From Mesocentrotus franciscanus (Eukaryota > Echinodermata > Echinoidea > Camarodonta > Strongylocentrotidae), in assembly GCA_037976565.1 (NCBI GenBank), contig CP137671.1, positions 27,723,813 through 27,787,812 on the forward strand: DNA of 64,000 nt. Direction: 5' to 3'. How positions within the stretch are numbered: the first letter of the stretch is position 1; each line of letters starts with the position of its first letter. The notes under the pieces are model-generated. The model was not told where the DNA came from. It worked only from the letters and a program-made list of their open reading frames with translations, and searched no databases. The position numbers and the translations under genes are program-made. Shown in pieces: positions 13,229 to 25,270 of this stretch.

Positions 13229-14555
13229 AAAGAGAAAAACAATTTGTACATGGATACATACATGTAGCTTTGGTTTTGAAACGGGTACTCGAGGTATGGA
13301 AAGGTCCATTTGTAGTGTATAGAACTTCTAAAGGTCACCATAAAACACTATGGAAAACCAGTGAAAATGGAAACTGATTGGCCTCGTATGTCTCAGCGGT
13401 TTTATTCTACATAGATCGTGATCAATACCACACCTGACAAAACAGATATGTGCACATAAATATTACCCAATGCCTTTTAAACAGTAACAAAAATCACATC
13501 CACTTGTACAGAAAAAATGTCTGCAGTCTATACATTTACGGACATCTAACACTTCACAGAAGTTAAAAGTAATATACAGTGTAGTAAAAATATTTTCTAA
13601 TTCATGCTTGAATACATGAAAAGGCTTTAGAAACCTGCATGGGCATCGTTTCACGAAACCGTCATACGGTAAGTACAACTTCACTGACATCCCATTGAAA
13701 AGTATGTTACATATAATACACATGTTTCAATTGGTTGCCTGGGAACTTGCATTTATGACAGTTTCGTGAAACAATGTCCATCTAAATTACAGGGTAAGGC
13801 ACATATCTACATCTATTTCAAGGTCTTAACATTCACAATTTCAGATCAAAGATGAATCATTATTCAATGACAGGAAGACAGCAATTATATCACTTCTTAC
13901 ACTTCTAATTTCCATTTGATGGTATATTTATAGCAAGCTCATAAAAATGTGATGAAAAAGCAAGACAAGTAGATGACTTATTGCTAGATGTGTTTTCAGT
14001 ACTTTCCTCAACAACATTTGTTAGATATGATAATTTGGAAGAGTTTGTGCTTAATATATATTAATAAGGTTTTTTTCTTCTGAAATGAAAAAAGCTAGTC
14101 AAGTACAGCAAAAATGAAGGAAGATCATAGAGCGTATTGCTGTATTACATGGATCATATTTAACAGACATTGTTTACTATATGATTTCAGAGAGGTACAT
14201 GTAAATATAAGAATGGAAGATTCCTGATTCTATTCTGCATAGATAACAATTTTGAAGTCAAATACATAAAGGTGATAGAAATACAACTACAAGTCATTTT
14301 TCTTGACTAATAAGAAAATGGCAGTAATTCTTTGTGGAAAAGAGGTATTTTCTGCAAGTTCATTGCGATCAATCGGCCTAGCTTTGTGGCTGAAAGATTT
14401 TGTACAGTGAGTGGCTTCTTGCTTTTACAGTGTCATTCAGTTGAGAATTTAGGAAGAATCTTCAAGAAAATTTGCAGAGACATTCTGGCAGCATTGCTAC
14501 AACACAAGATCTCTAAGTTTCTATCAACCTTCACCACTTGTAACAGGTTGTGATA
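13229..14555. other. Region 3' of the TTLL gene, possibly including its 3' UTR
   Basis: No coding evidence. It holds one small inverted-repeat element (13640-13780). On the minus strand this is the immediate downstream flank of the TTLL2-like stop codon, so part may be 3' UTR. Confidence 0.4.
13640..13780. mobile_element. 141-bp palindromic MITE (GTTTCACGAAAC ends)
   Basis: The left end TGGGCATCGTTTCACGAAAC and the right end GTTTCGTGAAACAATGTCCA are near-perfect inverted repeats over about 26 bp. The interior contains a further inverted pair (CCCATTGAAA/TTTCAATTGG). There is no ORF of its own. It belongs with the general class of short hairpin elements seen at 7497 and 31311 but has different ends. 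Confidence 0.6.
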
Positions 14556-16820
14556 TCAGAGGGCCCATTGCACAATTACTTCTCTATCTTGCCTTAGGGT
14601 TCCACCAGGAACCTCCTGCTTTTCCCGTAACAAGTCTTGCGTCAACCGCTTTGTGGACTGTGCCCTGCATATGGTCCTTCGCAGCATTTTCTGGGTCTCC
14701 TTGATGATGGTTCGGATATCAAGAGAAGGAGCACTGGCACGGCGTGTCGTCTCATTAAAAGGAAAAGTCAGCACAAAGTCTCCAACCCGTTGAGGCGGTA
14801 ACGCAGAGGACTTGCTCTTTGTAGCCAAGGAAATGTCCTTCCCGTTGGAACCCTGCATTCCCCGTTCATTTCTCATGACGGATGGTGGACCATCTCTAAC
14901 CCCCATCTTTAAACCGGTTCTGGTAGTCAAGGGCTTTGTCAGGGAGGAAGTTTTCTTCAAACGTGCATCTGGATCTGAAGTTGATCCCTGTGAGTTGCCT
15001 GATGAAGGAACAGGTCCTCTCCTTGAGGTTCCTTTATTTGCATATTGAGTGGTCTGCATAGTTTCTGTGTTGCATGACCCTTGGGAAGGTGGTGGCATCT
15101 GAGACTGAGATTTACTGTAAGACATGCTGGATATTGCATCCCCTCTGTCAGCAACGAGGTCAGAGGAGGAGGGATTTCTCAGAGAGTTGATGGAAGGTCT
15201 CAGAAGAGGTGAAGGAAGAGGAGTACGCTTTCGCTCAAGTCTGCTACGTATCAGCTCCCTCCTGCTGTCGAGTTGCTTGCGGGTATCTTCCAGACTAGGC
15301 AAAATGTGACGTACATGTAGGGCACTGCCGGGCTTACTGGACTGAGAGTTATCAGGTTTATTGCCAGACTGCTCTCCTTGAGAGGCCTTTGACTCCTTGA
15401 TGCTTACTTCACTGGATGTTCGCTTGCAAGCAGCTGCTATCTCATCATCATAATCGTCCTCTAAGTCGTCAGCCATCTGTTTCTGGGATGCAGGATGTAA
15501 GGTAACTTTTTGTGCACTGTCCTTGTTGATAGGGGTCAGCTTATCACTACTTGATACTCTACTCCTTGAAGAAACTTTGGAGAGAGAGGATTTGTTGATT
15601 CTCCCTGAAGATGCAAAAGAATCAAGATTAGATTTATCTCTTGTTGTAGATTTGGGTAGAACTACTCTTTTGTTTGGAACAGCAAAGTTTTGTCTATTTG
15701 AGTTGTACACCTGCTTCTGTTTTAGCTTCACAAACTTCTCTCCTCCACGGTTCTCATCCCCTTCTCCAAAATTCATGAGGTCAAGAATATCATTGATAAG
15801 TGCTCTCTTGATGTTATGGTCCACAGTGCAGTCCAAACCTAGCGCAGGACTGAAGTTTACCTCAAGAAGCCATGCCTTAAGATTATCGTCTATCAGAATG
15901 TCGTAGCCAAACAGTTCCACACATCCAGGAGTCTTAGGGACAGTAGGGGCTTGAGCTAGCATAGTCAATGTTACAATGGTGCATATCTTCTGCCAGATGA
16001 CTTCATCATTGATACCCTGTTGACGGAAGTAGTTCCTCAGCATAGTGAGACTCCACTTGCACCCAGGCCCTACACCTTCCTTGTGAGCAGTGTAAGAAGG
16101 ACCTAACTTGTTGATGCTTGTATTTGTCAAGTGGCAAAACATGTTTCCTAAGGAACTCAGATCAAACTTCTCTGTACTGAACCGAACGATTCCTTCCTGG
16201 TACATGTAGATATGCAGAGGGTTAAAGCTGGTCACCAAGACATAAATGCGTAAGTCAAACTTGTAGCCCCCAATGAGGAGGGGATTGGTGATGTACCTTT
16301 GAGCGACAGCACTGCAGTCGTACGTCAGGTCAGATAGGTCTTTGAAGATGAAGATACCACGCCCCCTGGACAAATCAGCAGGTTTGCATATCCACAAAGT
16401 CTTCTTGCCTGATTCCTTATCTGCTTGCTGCCTTTTGGAGTACTCTGCGACAAACTTAGTGTAGTCGTTTGGCAGGTTGAACCCATTTGGAGAAAAGTTG
16501 AATATTGCTGATCCATACACGCCCTTCATCCGCTTCATGTTCCTTGCCAAAGTGTCCTTCTTGGTTATAGCAATGGTCTTGGGAAAGTGATTCAAGCGCT
16601 GCCAAGGCATGAGGTCGGCATAATCGCAGAGGCGAAAGCGGTTGGAACGCCACCACAGGTTCCAGTCAAATTCTTCCATCTCTCCCTCCACAAACTCCTC
16701 CCATCCCCTATCGAGGAGGACGTCACGCAGCACCTCAGGTCCCACGCCATTCTCATTGAGTCTGAAGATCAGGGGCTTTGTGTTGCTGGGAGACGTGCAC
16801 CCATGATTGTCGGACAACAT
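14556..16820 (-). CDS. Tubulin tyrosine ligase-like protein (TTLL2-like), probable tubulin polyglutamylase
   Basis: A single long open frame of 754 codons. TGA lies in frame 30 nt upstream of the ATG at 16820, which supports this start. The TTL domain covers about residues 15-350: WWRSNRF (56-62), NHFPKTIAITKKD (77-89), the ATP-grasp lysine loop KPADLSRGRGI (146-156), KFDLRIYVLV (187-196), HLTNTSIN (230-237), FGYDILID (304-311) and the metal-binding end WLLEVNFSPAL (317-327). After about residue 360 the chain is a low-complexity Ser/Arg/Lys-rich tail of roughly 390 residues with no recognised domain. The family adds glutamate side chains to tubulin tails in cilia and other stable microtubules. 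The NHFP and N-terminal FRLNENG pattern most resembles TTLL2. Human TTLL2 also has a largely undivided coding exon (from memory). Confidence 0.9.
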   Translation of the reverse strand: MLSDNHGCTSPSNTKPLIFRLNENGVGPEVLRDVLLDRGWEEFVEGEMEEFDWNLWWRSNRFRLCDYADLMPWQRLNHFPKTIAITKKDTLARNMKRMKGVYGSAIFNFSPNGFNLPNDYTKFVAEYSKRQQADKESGKKTLWICKPADLSRGRGIFIFKDLSDLTYDCSAVAQRYITNPLLIGGYKFDLRIYVLVTSFNPLHIYMYQEGIVRFSTEKFDLSSLGNMFCHLTNTSINKLGPSYTAHKEGVGPGCKWSLTMLRNYFRQQGINDEVIWQKICTIVTLTMLAQAPTVPKTPGCVELFGYDILIDDNLKAWLLEVNFSPALGLDCTVDHNIKRALINDILDLMNFGEGDENRGGEKFVKLKQKQVYNSNRQNFAVPNKRVVLPKSTTRDKSNLDSFASSGRINKSSLSKVSSRSRVSSSDKLTPINKDSAQKVTLHPASQKQMADDLEDDYDDEIAAACKRTSSEVSIKESKASQGEQSGNKPDNSQSSKPGSALHVRHILPSLEDTRKQLDSRRELIRSRLERKRTPLPSPLLRPSINSLRNPSSSDLVADRGDAISSMSYSKSQSQMPPPSQGSCNTETMQTTQYANKGTSRRGPVPSSGNSQGSTSDPDARLKKTSSLTKPLTTRTGLKMGVRDGPPSVMRNERGMQGSNGKDISLATKSKSSALPPQRVGDFVLTFPFNETTRRASAPSLDIRTIIKETQKMLRRTICRAQSTKRLTQDLLREKQEVPGGTLRQDREVIVQWAL

Positions 16821-19800
16821 TACTCTCTTTTTCTCACCTGGTCTCCATCATGCTGTTTGCCACAATGGATGAGCAACTTGATTACATGGAACTGCTGAAT
16901 ACAATTATGAAAGAGTAGTAATTTTCATTGGTACATGTAGCTCACAGGAGCAGTTTCAGCTTCAAGGAACCAAGGGGTTACCATCTGTACCTGTACATGG
17001 AAAGATAAAGATAGAAAAGCAGTTGATTATTAGAAAGACAAAATAATTAATCTCTCCCTCTAATTCAAAACAGAACTGATGCACAGATTTGGTAAACAGA
17101 TCTTTACACAAATTATTAGAGATGACATACATATTTTTCATTGCAATGATCAGAATATTATGTGAATGAGAATGGAATAGATCGCAAACCAGAACTTTAC
17201 CTTAATATCATTTCTCTTGTCATAATGAGCAAAAGCTAATTTGAAATGAAAATTCTAGGCAAGGGGCATAATTAAAATTACGTTCCTCAGTGAGGGCATT
17301 GAATGCATTTACAGCACATACAGGTAAATGTACAAGTACTGCATTAAATAAAACATCTACATTGTATGTTTAAGTGATATAACCAGACCATCATCCAATT
17401 TGTTGATGTTGTAAAAACCTAAATTAAGTATAATACAGTTGTTTTGTGTAAAAAGTACAAAAAGTATCTGTATACATGTAGGCTTAGAATGGAAGAAAAA
17501 AATTAAGATGAATGTATTTATAAATACAGTCAACCTGTTTTTATTTATTCCAATTTCCCTTGGGTGGCCTCAATAGGCATGTTTGACTGTACATGCAAAT
17601 TGTCTTCACGTACATGTATGTAGATAAAGCATGATAAAAAACTATGAAAAATAACAGAAGAGGAAGGAAAACAAAAATCAAGACCCATTCCTAATAAACT
17701 GCAAGTAAGTTTAACACTAACAATACATCTAACAGTTCTAACCCTACAACAACGAGAATTGAACTGTACTCTGCACACAGTAAATTTGCTTTTGAGCTTA
17801 ACCAGAGAGGGCTCTAATCGATATGTTTGCACACTGAAATGGCTACTTGATGGAGAGGCTAAAAGACTACAAAAGAAACAACTAAGTATCAAATACACTG
17901 TGCAAATAATGACATCTGACTGAATGAAAACACTCATGTTGCTACATGAATATATAGCCAAAAGGCAAATAGAAGTTACACAACATGATGTACACATGAA
18001 GTTAATTGGAGTTTTTAGACCCATACTGGCAAATCAGAACAGGTGCCTAAAATAAGATTGATTAAACACCCACCACCACCCTAGTGAAAATAAACATGAA
18101 GTCTTAAAGACTAGTAAAAAAAATACACAGAAAATGTTAAAATATTTATTTATATTTTCAACTCTGAATACAGTTTTAATATATCATTTGTTCCAAGTCC
18201 TTAGCCTAAAAAATAATTTTTGAGTGCCTATTTTCCATTTTTTTCCATAAGAAAACAGAAGAAAAATATAGTCTAGTTTTATAGGAAATACCTATAACAA
18301 TTGTAGAGAAAAAAGTTAGTTATTTTTTGTTGCAAGTATAATATGACCAGGGCAGGTTATGATTAGAGGCCAAAACAGGCAACAAACGAAGACTTGGCGT
18401 AGGTTTTCACCAAGTGTCAGGTACATTTTCGTGGATAAAGGGGCATGTTTTCACAAAAGGTTGGTTAAAGCCACCACACAACGTGATGACCCGATGATTG
18501 TAGAAAGCCATTGGAAAGGGGTTGGCCGGGGAGCAATAGGTGTTATCACACCACCTTCCTTTTAATCATGTTTACTTTTTCTCTTCTACCTTTTTGTTGT
18601 TCCTTGTCAGAAAATTTTGGAGTAATACCATGCACGCAAAAATAATGACAACCTTTTTCTTTTGCTAGCTAGAGTTTCGGATGCACCCCCTGCGCCCCAT
18701 TTATGTTTGAAGAGAAATTACCACCCATGCACACATAAAATATTAATGTACATGTAGGCAATACAAAACTGTTTGTTTTGGAATATCTGACATTGATAGC
18801 TTGTCTTAAGAAGAAAAAAAACAAACAATTAAAATCTACATGTAAATGTAGGTTGTCTATACGTACATGTACATGTACAGTTGTAGATCCTCTTTACAAT
18901 AAAAGACAAGCATGTCTGTCACATTTTTTAGACAGAAAGAAAGTTGAACACCCCAACACATCTTACTGTAGGTCTAATATTTGAGCTTCACAATCCCAGC
19001 CAGTTTATTTTAATCGAATTGAACAATCAGACTCTGATAATATAATTCTAGTTAAGATCCATGGATTTCAAACACTAAACATGCTGAACAGATATATCAT
19101 CATGAATAACTACATGTGTAAATCTAGATCTAGATCTACTTTAACTTTAGAATAAGATGTAATATTGTAATTTATATTATTAAGTTTGAGCAGCTCTATT
19201 ACTATGTAATTTGCAATTCTAATCTAACTGTCATGACTGTAAATCTGGGTCTTAACTTAATCGTCTAAGTACTCTTACTCTTATTAGTCTTAGACCTCAT
19301 CATCATGATCACGCTCATTGCAAGTAGATTCTACTAGTAGATCTACTGGAGTCTAGTAATACTAGTATAGTAGTAGACTAGATCGACTAATTCAAGTTAG
19401 ACTCTATTCATTTATATTGTCAACTTCTTGGTTCTTCTGGTTGGTTGGTCCTCCAAAATACTCGTCTGAGTTTGAACTGGAGTTGCGGTTATACTAGGCC
19501 TAGATCTAGGGTGTATTAATTTGTAGATGTGATAACTGATATTTTAAACAAACATAGGATCTTCAAAACTGCTCAAGATCTACGTCAAACTTTAAGTTTA
19601 AATTCTGCAACATGCTCATGATTGCTTTAAAATGACGTTACAATTTAAATATAAATAGAAAAGACAAAAACAAACAGAAAAACAAAATATGAAAACTGTC
19701 ATCAATCACTGTCATTGTCAATGAATTAGCCTACCTAGAAAGTAGAAGCCATTCAAATTCTTTCGTTTCTGTCACAATACAAATGCATAAAATGCCCGCT

Positions 19801-21631
19801 GTGCCTGTGATCTAAAACAGTAACATTCCAGCGTCATCTCTTCAACATATCAAAGTCCATGACAGAGTAAAAAAAAATGTCCAGTTTATATAGGTCCGCC
19901 CAACTCTGCTGTTTGATGTTTGTTGGCCAAGATGTGATCTCCACGCCACGTACACCACGACCCAGTGCAGTGCTGCGGGGCTCGGCCGGCCTGGCAGGGT
20001 ATAACGGGTTAAGTACCAGCGCTTGAGATTGGATTCGGCGTTGATCTTATAACACACCACCTGTCGCACAGTTTTTTCGGACTTGCGGTGCGTTGCACGT
20101 AACTTAGTTACCCATGTCAACTAGAGAGGGCGCTCTAGAAATCAGCCGGCGCGTCTCTCCCGGCCTCCACGACGAAACCATATGGGTATGAATCTAAAAT
20201 AATAATTATTCAAAATTAAAATTTTCTTTTAAAACACAAAACGATAAATATTGTTATACTTTAATTTCGATTGGGGACGGTGTTTTTCGGTCCAAAAATA
20301 TAGGACAAGCAAAAAAGAAAAGAAAAATTGAATTAAATGAAAACAAATAAATAAAGACAATCACAATTTTTTAACCGAAATACCTCAAGCAACGTAACAA
20401 ATCGAAATAAAATTATGAGAGAGAGAGAGAGAGAAAAAAAAAGGGGCCCGATTATTATTATTATTATTTTTTTTGTTTGGGGAGGCTTGTTTGGCAAATC
20501 ATAGGGGCATCCCACCATCATGCCGTTTCCTCCATAAATCAACACCCTCTTTAGTTATATACCAAGACTTCTATCCATGTTATTTCAGCCTTGTTTGATA
20601 TTCTGTTCAAACAAGGGCGGCACCATTTTTCTCTTCAATACTATTCCTGGTACATCAGATCTCAGTGTAGGTTGATGCAACAATAGCGCTTCCCTGCACA
20701 CATAGAATTTATCTTTTCAATCCCAAAGTAAAATCATTTCAATCACCGCCCCAGTATGTACTATAGTATTCAAACCATGTAAAATATACAATTTAAGTGG
20801 CTTATCGAGTAAATTAACTGTACCGATAAACAAATGAGAATTTGTCTATACACTATTTGGTGCAGCGCTTGATTATTCGAAAATCTAACAATTACAGGGT
20901 AATATTAATTAGTTTTTTTAATCATCATTATCATCTTTTATGGACCGTCAGCCAATACCAACTGCGATGAAGTATTAATGATACCTGAAGGCTCTGCAAA
21001 ATAATGAAGAAAAAATGATGAATTACGTGTGTAGACATAATTTTTTAATTATTATCTTTTGTTTTGTTCTTGTTTGTATTTTGCTTCGCTTTGTTTTCCT
21101 ATCTTTTGGTGTGTTTGGGTGTTTAGGATACCAAGGTTATTTCTTCGAGTTCGATTGCTGCGAGACCGCTCAGAACTGAAGGTCGTCGCGCAATTTAGTA
21201 CTCTAATATAAGCGTGACAATGGAGTGAGATTGATTACTTTATTGTAGAACCTAAATTAACTTGAGAAGTCAGATACTCAAACACTTTTTAAGTTCCTTA
21301 TTAAGTTTTATGCCATGGCAGTTGTTTTGAAAGCCCACTCAGAGACTTTTGTAATATACACTTGGACTTGAAGATTTATCACAATTTCCATACTAATAAG
21401 GAAATTTATCATCTTGCATGCTTTTGAACATCTATATGACTATATTAATGTCAAATTCAGAATAGCGAAGCAATCTGTCCCCATATTTTTGCTATGTTCT
21501 GTCTCTTAATACTTAAAGTTGTATTATCACTTTAATCACTGTAAAGATTGTATTGTATAACGACTAAACAGCTCCGGTTCGCATCCATTAGACTTCTAAA
21601 CAGCCATCGTCATTATTTTCTTTCTACAACG
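16821..21631. other. Intergenic between divergent TTLL2-like and GPCR genes
   Basis: No coding evidence. The DNA is AT-rich except for a GC-rich patch at about 19890-20170. That patch could hold an upstream non-coding exon or promoter of the minus-strand TTLL gene, but I see no exon I can prove. GA repeats lie at 20417-20433 and ATT repeats at 20452-20467. Confidence 0.4.
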
Positions 21632-24600
21632 ATGTCCATTATGCTAAGCACACCTTCTTTCCAGACATCGGCTGGAGAGATCAACGACCACGAGGACAGT
21701 GCCATAACAAAAGCTTTGGAATCGTCAACGTGAGTATTTCAACAATATCATCAGCAAAAGGGAGAAAAAGATGGATTGGAAAAGTGGGAAGGAAAATATA
21801 AAGAAGAGAAGGAAGAGCAGATTGGAAAATTGAGAAGAAAAATCAAAATAAGAGTTGTAAAGTTAAGGAATGAGGAATGAATGTAAAGGTAAGTGATAAT
21901 CTGAAAGGGGGGAAGAAAACGAAAAGAAGAAACAATAAAGAGGGAGAAGAAGAACAATACAATTTGAAATAGAGAGAAGGAGAAGAAAATATGAAGATGG
22001 AAAAAAAGAAAGAACAAAAGTATTAGATAATCCTACAAAACTGTTTATTTGCGTGTTTTACATTCATTTAATTGATCATGTTTTGAACTAATGATAAAAT
22101 CAAAGACAAGAAAGGAATTCATACAAAATTCGCCTCAGCCAAACATTTAAATAAAATCTTGAGATTTGAAATTATTTTGTGTTTGCGTTTAAAAAAATGT
22201 ATTTTTCTCATGTCTTCTACTGGAGGCGCGATATCTTAGTGGTAGAGCAGTGGTCTCGAAACACTGAGGCCGCGGGTTCGAAACCAAATCAGTGCACTCG
22301 TGTCCCCCCTCGATTAAGGCATTAATCCTTATAACTTTATCTTTGCAGTCAATAAAAACATTCGTCAAACATGTCTTCTTTGATATTTAAAAAAAAAAAC
22401 CACACGATGTTAACGTCATATTTTCTCTCCATTCCCATGACCACCACATTAGCCTGATCATGATCATGCTGACATCGATGTGCCTCAACTCGGGAACCAT
22501 CTTCGTGATTCTGCGCACGCGAAGTTTGCGACAGACCGGCCATACCGTCCTGATCTTGAACCTCTGTCTGGCAGACTTGGGCGTGGTATTTTTGGGCATG
22601 TCTTTCTCTCTCCTCTCGGTGTTTGACGGAGGACGATTTCTGATGTCGCATCCAATGATTTGTACGGTAAACTATCTATATTGACCTCGAGGACATTTCT
22701 TTATGGAGGGGAGTGGAAACCGCGCATTAAAAAATTATAAAGCATCCATGAAGCTGTCTGAGAATGTTAGATTTGTACATCTTCTAAACTTTAAGCTCAG
22801 CAATTTTTGTAAAGTTCTTTTTAATAATCTATTCATTTATACCTAGAATTTTGTTCCAAGATTTATTTATACGTGTACATAATCATAGAAATATTAATTG
22901 CAATATCCTATTGACTTATCACCAGTATCTGAACGGGTTTTTGACGCTGACTTTTTCTGTCACCGGCTTCGTGTTGATATCCTGCATCGCTGTTGACCGC
23001 CTGCTTCTCGTAGTTTTCGCTCAGCGTTTCCCGCCCACACGTAGACGCATATACGTCATGGTTGCCATTTCTTGGCTCACTGGACTGTCAGGTACAACGA
23101 TAAGGCTTTTTGAAGAGGGGAGAGGTTTCCGGTATCTGCCGTCAACTCAGAATTGTGCTGGTCCCTATGGGGATATCATCGGGAGAAAGAGATACTTGAT
23201 CGTCACCGGAGCCGTTCTTATGCCAATGTTCATCATAGTTTATGCCACTATCACGTTCTATCTTTGGAGAGGAGATCGGCGTCTTCTTCGGCACACCTTG
23301 GCCAAGTCGACGCCGGTTGTGAAACCGAAGCCGTCAGTGGATGAGAATGGGCCTCATGGAATTCGGATGGACTCCCAGGTAAGTTTCAAGGTAGATTATG
23401 AAATAAAAGCACTGGGACACCATTACCAAGTTGATTGATTTGTAGAAATGAATATAATGCACATTTGTTAAGGCTTTGCAAATATGTGAGTCGTTGCCTT
23501 CCCCTGCTCGTCTTTCCAGCAACTCTCCATTTTAATTTTTGTTTAATTATCCTTTCTGTATAATAATTATGTGACCAACAAATTGCATTTGCCTCTTTCT
23601 TGTTGTGTTGATGAGCGACGGTTTTGACCCCTGCTGTTCTGCACACTTCTTCATTTGTTATCTTTTCTGTCCATGATAAATTCTTAATCTTTTTCAAGAA
23701 CTAAGTCTCTGTAGCCTCTAACCTTCTTTCAAGCTCTTTGTTTATTGTCCAACACTCACACCCGTAGAGAAGAACTGAGCACATATACGAATTTAAGAAA
23801 AGGATGTCGGTTTTCATAGTAATGTTCTTTTTCCAATGCGGATTTCATCTAATTAAATGTATCCTTTGGCGTTCAAATTATTTTCTTCATCTCATGAACA
23901 CTAAGTCTAACCTGATTCAAAGAAAACAAGTTCCCGATTTTTTGTTGTTTTTGTTTATGGGATGGGGCACGGAATAATTGTTCCTCGCCATAATTATATT
24001 CGTAATAATGTCCACCTACCATCAACTTCAAGACAAGACGATTTGCGAGAAGGTTTGAATCAGGACTACTCACTCACCATGACTCATGCACCATGGAATC
24101 GCACTGAAATAAAATTAGATTGTTTATGCATAAAATACATACACCAATGTGAGAAATATTAGTCATTTAATGCAAACTTACGTTTCTTTTGTTATATATT
24201 TTTGAAAATTCCCTTTAAAGATCCCGAACGACGCCTCTGGCGTACATTATTTTGAGGCCCATGCTCTCTCTGGGGTTAGCAGCTAATAGTATGTGACAGA
24301 AAACAAACAAACAAACAACTAAAAAGCATTTTTTTTTTGTCACTTTTGTTCTTCACGCGATGCGTCTGAATCGTCAAAGAGCTCACCGAGAGCTGTCAAC
24401 ATGGAGACATCAGCTCCTGGTGTCAAGGAAACGCTTTCCTCAGGTCCGTTAGAGAAGTCAGATGATGATGTAGACGGTGGGAGCACCGACGTAGCGACGT
24501 CCGAAACGAAAGTTACGGTTAAGCGTAAAAGACACAATCACATTCTTAAACACAGGCGGGTAACGAAAATGAGTAAGCCATGACAAATTGTCAACGACCA

Positions 24601-25270
24601 ATCCTTTGCTTTTTTAAAAACTGTTTCAAAACATGTATGAAACTTTGTTTGTCATCGACTAAAGAATACATGAGCAAACCATAAATAATTAGGATTGACA
24701 TGTTATATCTAATTTGACATTATGTTTGTCATGCATGATTATCACAGTTTGATGAGCTTATTATCATCTAATTTATGGATGGCAAGAATCAATATCCAAA
24801 TATTACTGTGATTACATCCGAAAAATATCTTGCCTGGAACTCCATCAGCCCACATTGTGATAGTTTATTCTCAAAAGATATATTTTCATTATATTCTGTG
24901 TAGGCAAATAAATAAGGTATTTGTCATAGAAAAAAAGCCATTTAAAATTGTGTTACTCTTGAATCTATACAGTTATTGTTTGATTAGTTTCTTTGACAGT
25001 GATGTTATTTCCATTTTGCTTTCATTTTCATAAGCTGCCCTGATGATATCTGCTTCTTGCATTTGCTGGACCCCTAGTCTCCTGTACCATGCAGAGTTCC
25101 ACTGGGTCACTGATGCCCACTGGTTTGGTGTCTTCGCCATGTGGCTGGCTTACTGCCACACATTGGCTGATCCACTCATCTACGCCTTCATGAACAGACG
25201 AGTCAGAGCCGAGATGTCTCGAATGGTGCGTGAAGCCAAATCACAAGTTGTCGGCATGTGTCGGCGTTAG
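21632..25270 (+). CDS. Class A (rhodopsin-family) orphan GPCR, copy 1, intact
   Basis: Five exons with consistent phases: 21632-21729, 22453-22666, 22926-23378, 24380-24572 and 25035-25270 (stop TAG), giving 397 residues. Exon 1 encodes the extracellular N-terminus, exon 2 TM1-TM2, exon 3 TM3-TM5, exon 4 a charged third intracellular loop and exon 5 TM6-TM7. Landmarks are LCLADL in TM2, Cys103 before TM3 and Cys181 in loop 2 (the probable disulfide), DRL at 128-130 in place of DRY, Pro204 in TM5, CWTP at 330-333 in TM6 and DPLIY at 365-369 in place of NPxxY. The position of the opsin retinal lysine is Tyr359, so this is not a light sensor. The ligand is unknown. All exon boundaries and phases are shared with the paralogue at 27815-34109, which confirms the model. 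Confidence 0.85.
22224..22300 (+). repeat. tRNA-derived SINE fragment
   Basis: Contains CTTAGTGGTAGAGCAGTGG and, about 35 bases later, GGGTTCGAAACC, which resemble the A and B boxes of a pol III promoter. The arms do not fold as a full tRNA. It sits in intron 1 of the first GPCR gene. Confidence 0.55.

Noticed and set aside
15523..15906. Plus-strand ORF of 127 codons inside the TTLL gene
   Set aside because: It is a shadow frame of the minus-strand coding sequence with no recognisable domain.
17545..18024. 159-codon minus-strand ORF upstream of the TTLL gene
   Set aside because: It has Cys/Ser-rich composition with no family pattern and no link by splicing; probably chance in AT-rich DNA.
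22224..22300. Functional tRNA gene
   Set aside because: Box A and box B-like words are present but the acceptor and T arms do not pair; a SINE fragment fits better.
22349..22651. Antisense ORFs over GPCR exon 2 (similar at 31020-31331)
   Set aside because: They are mirror frames of the conserved sense exons with no start context or domain.
21632..25270. Opsin identity for the GPCR pair
   Set aside because: The TM7 lysine position is Tyr (copy 1), and the TM7 motif is DPLIY; there is no retinal attachment site.
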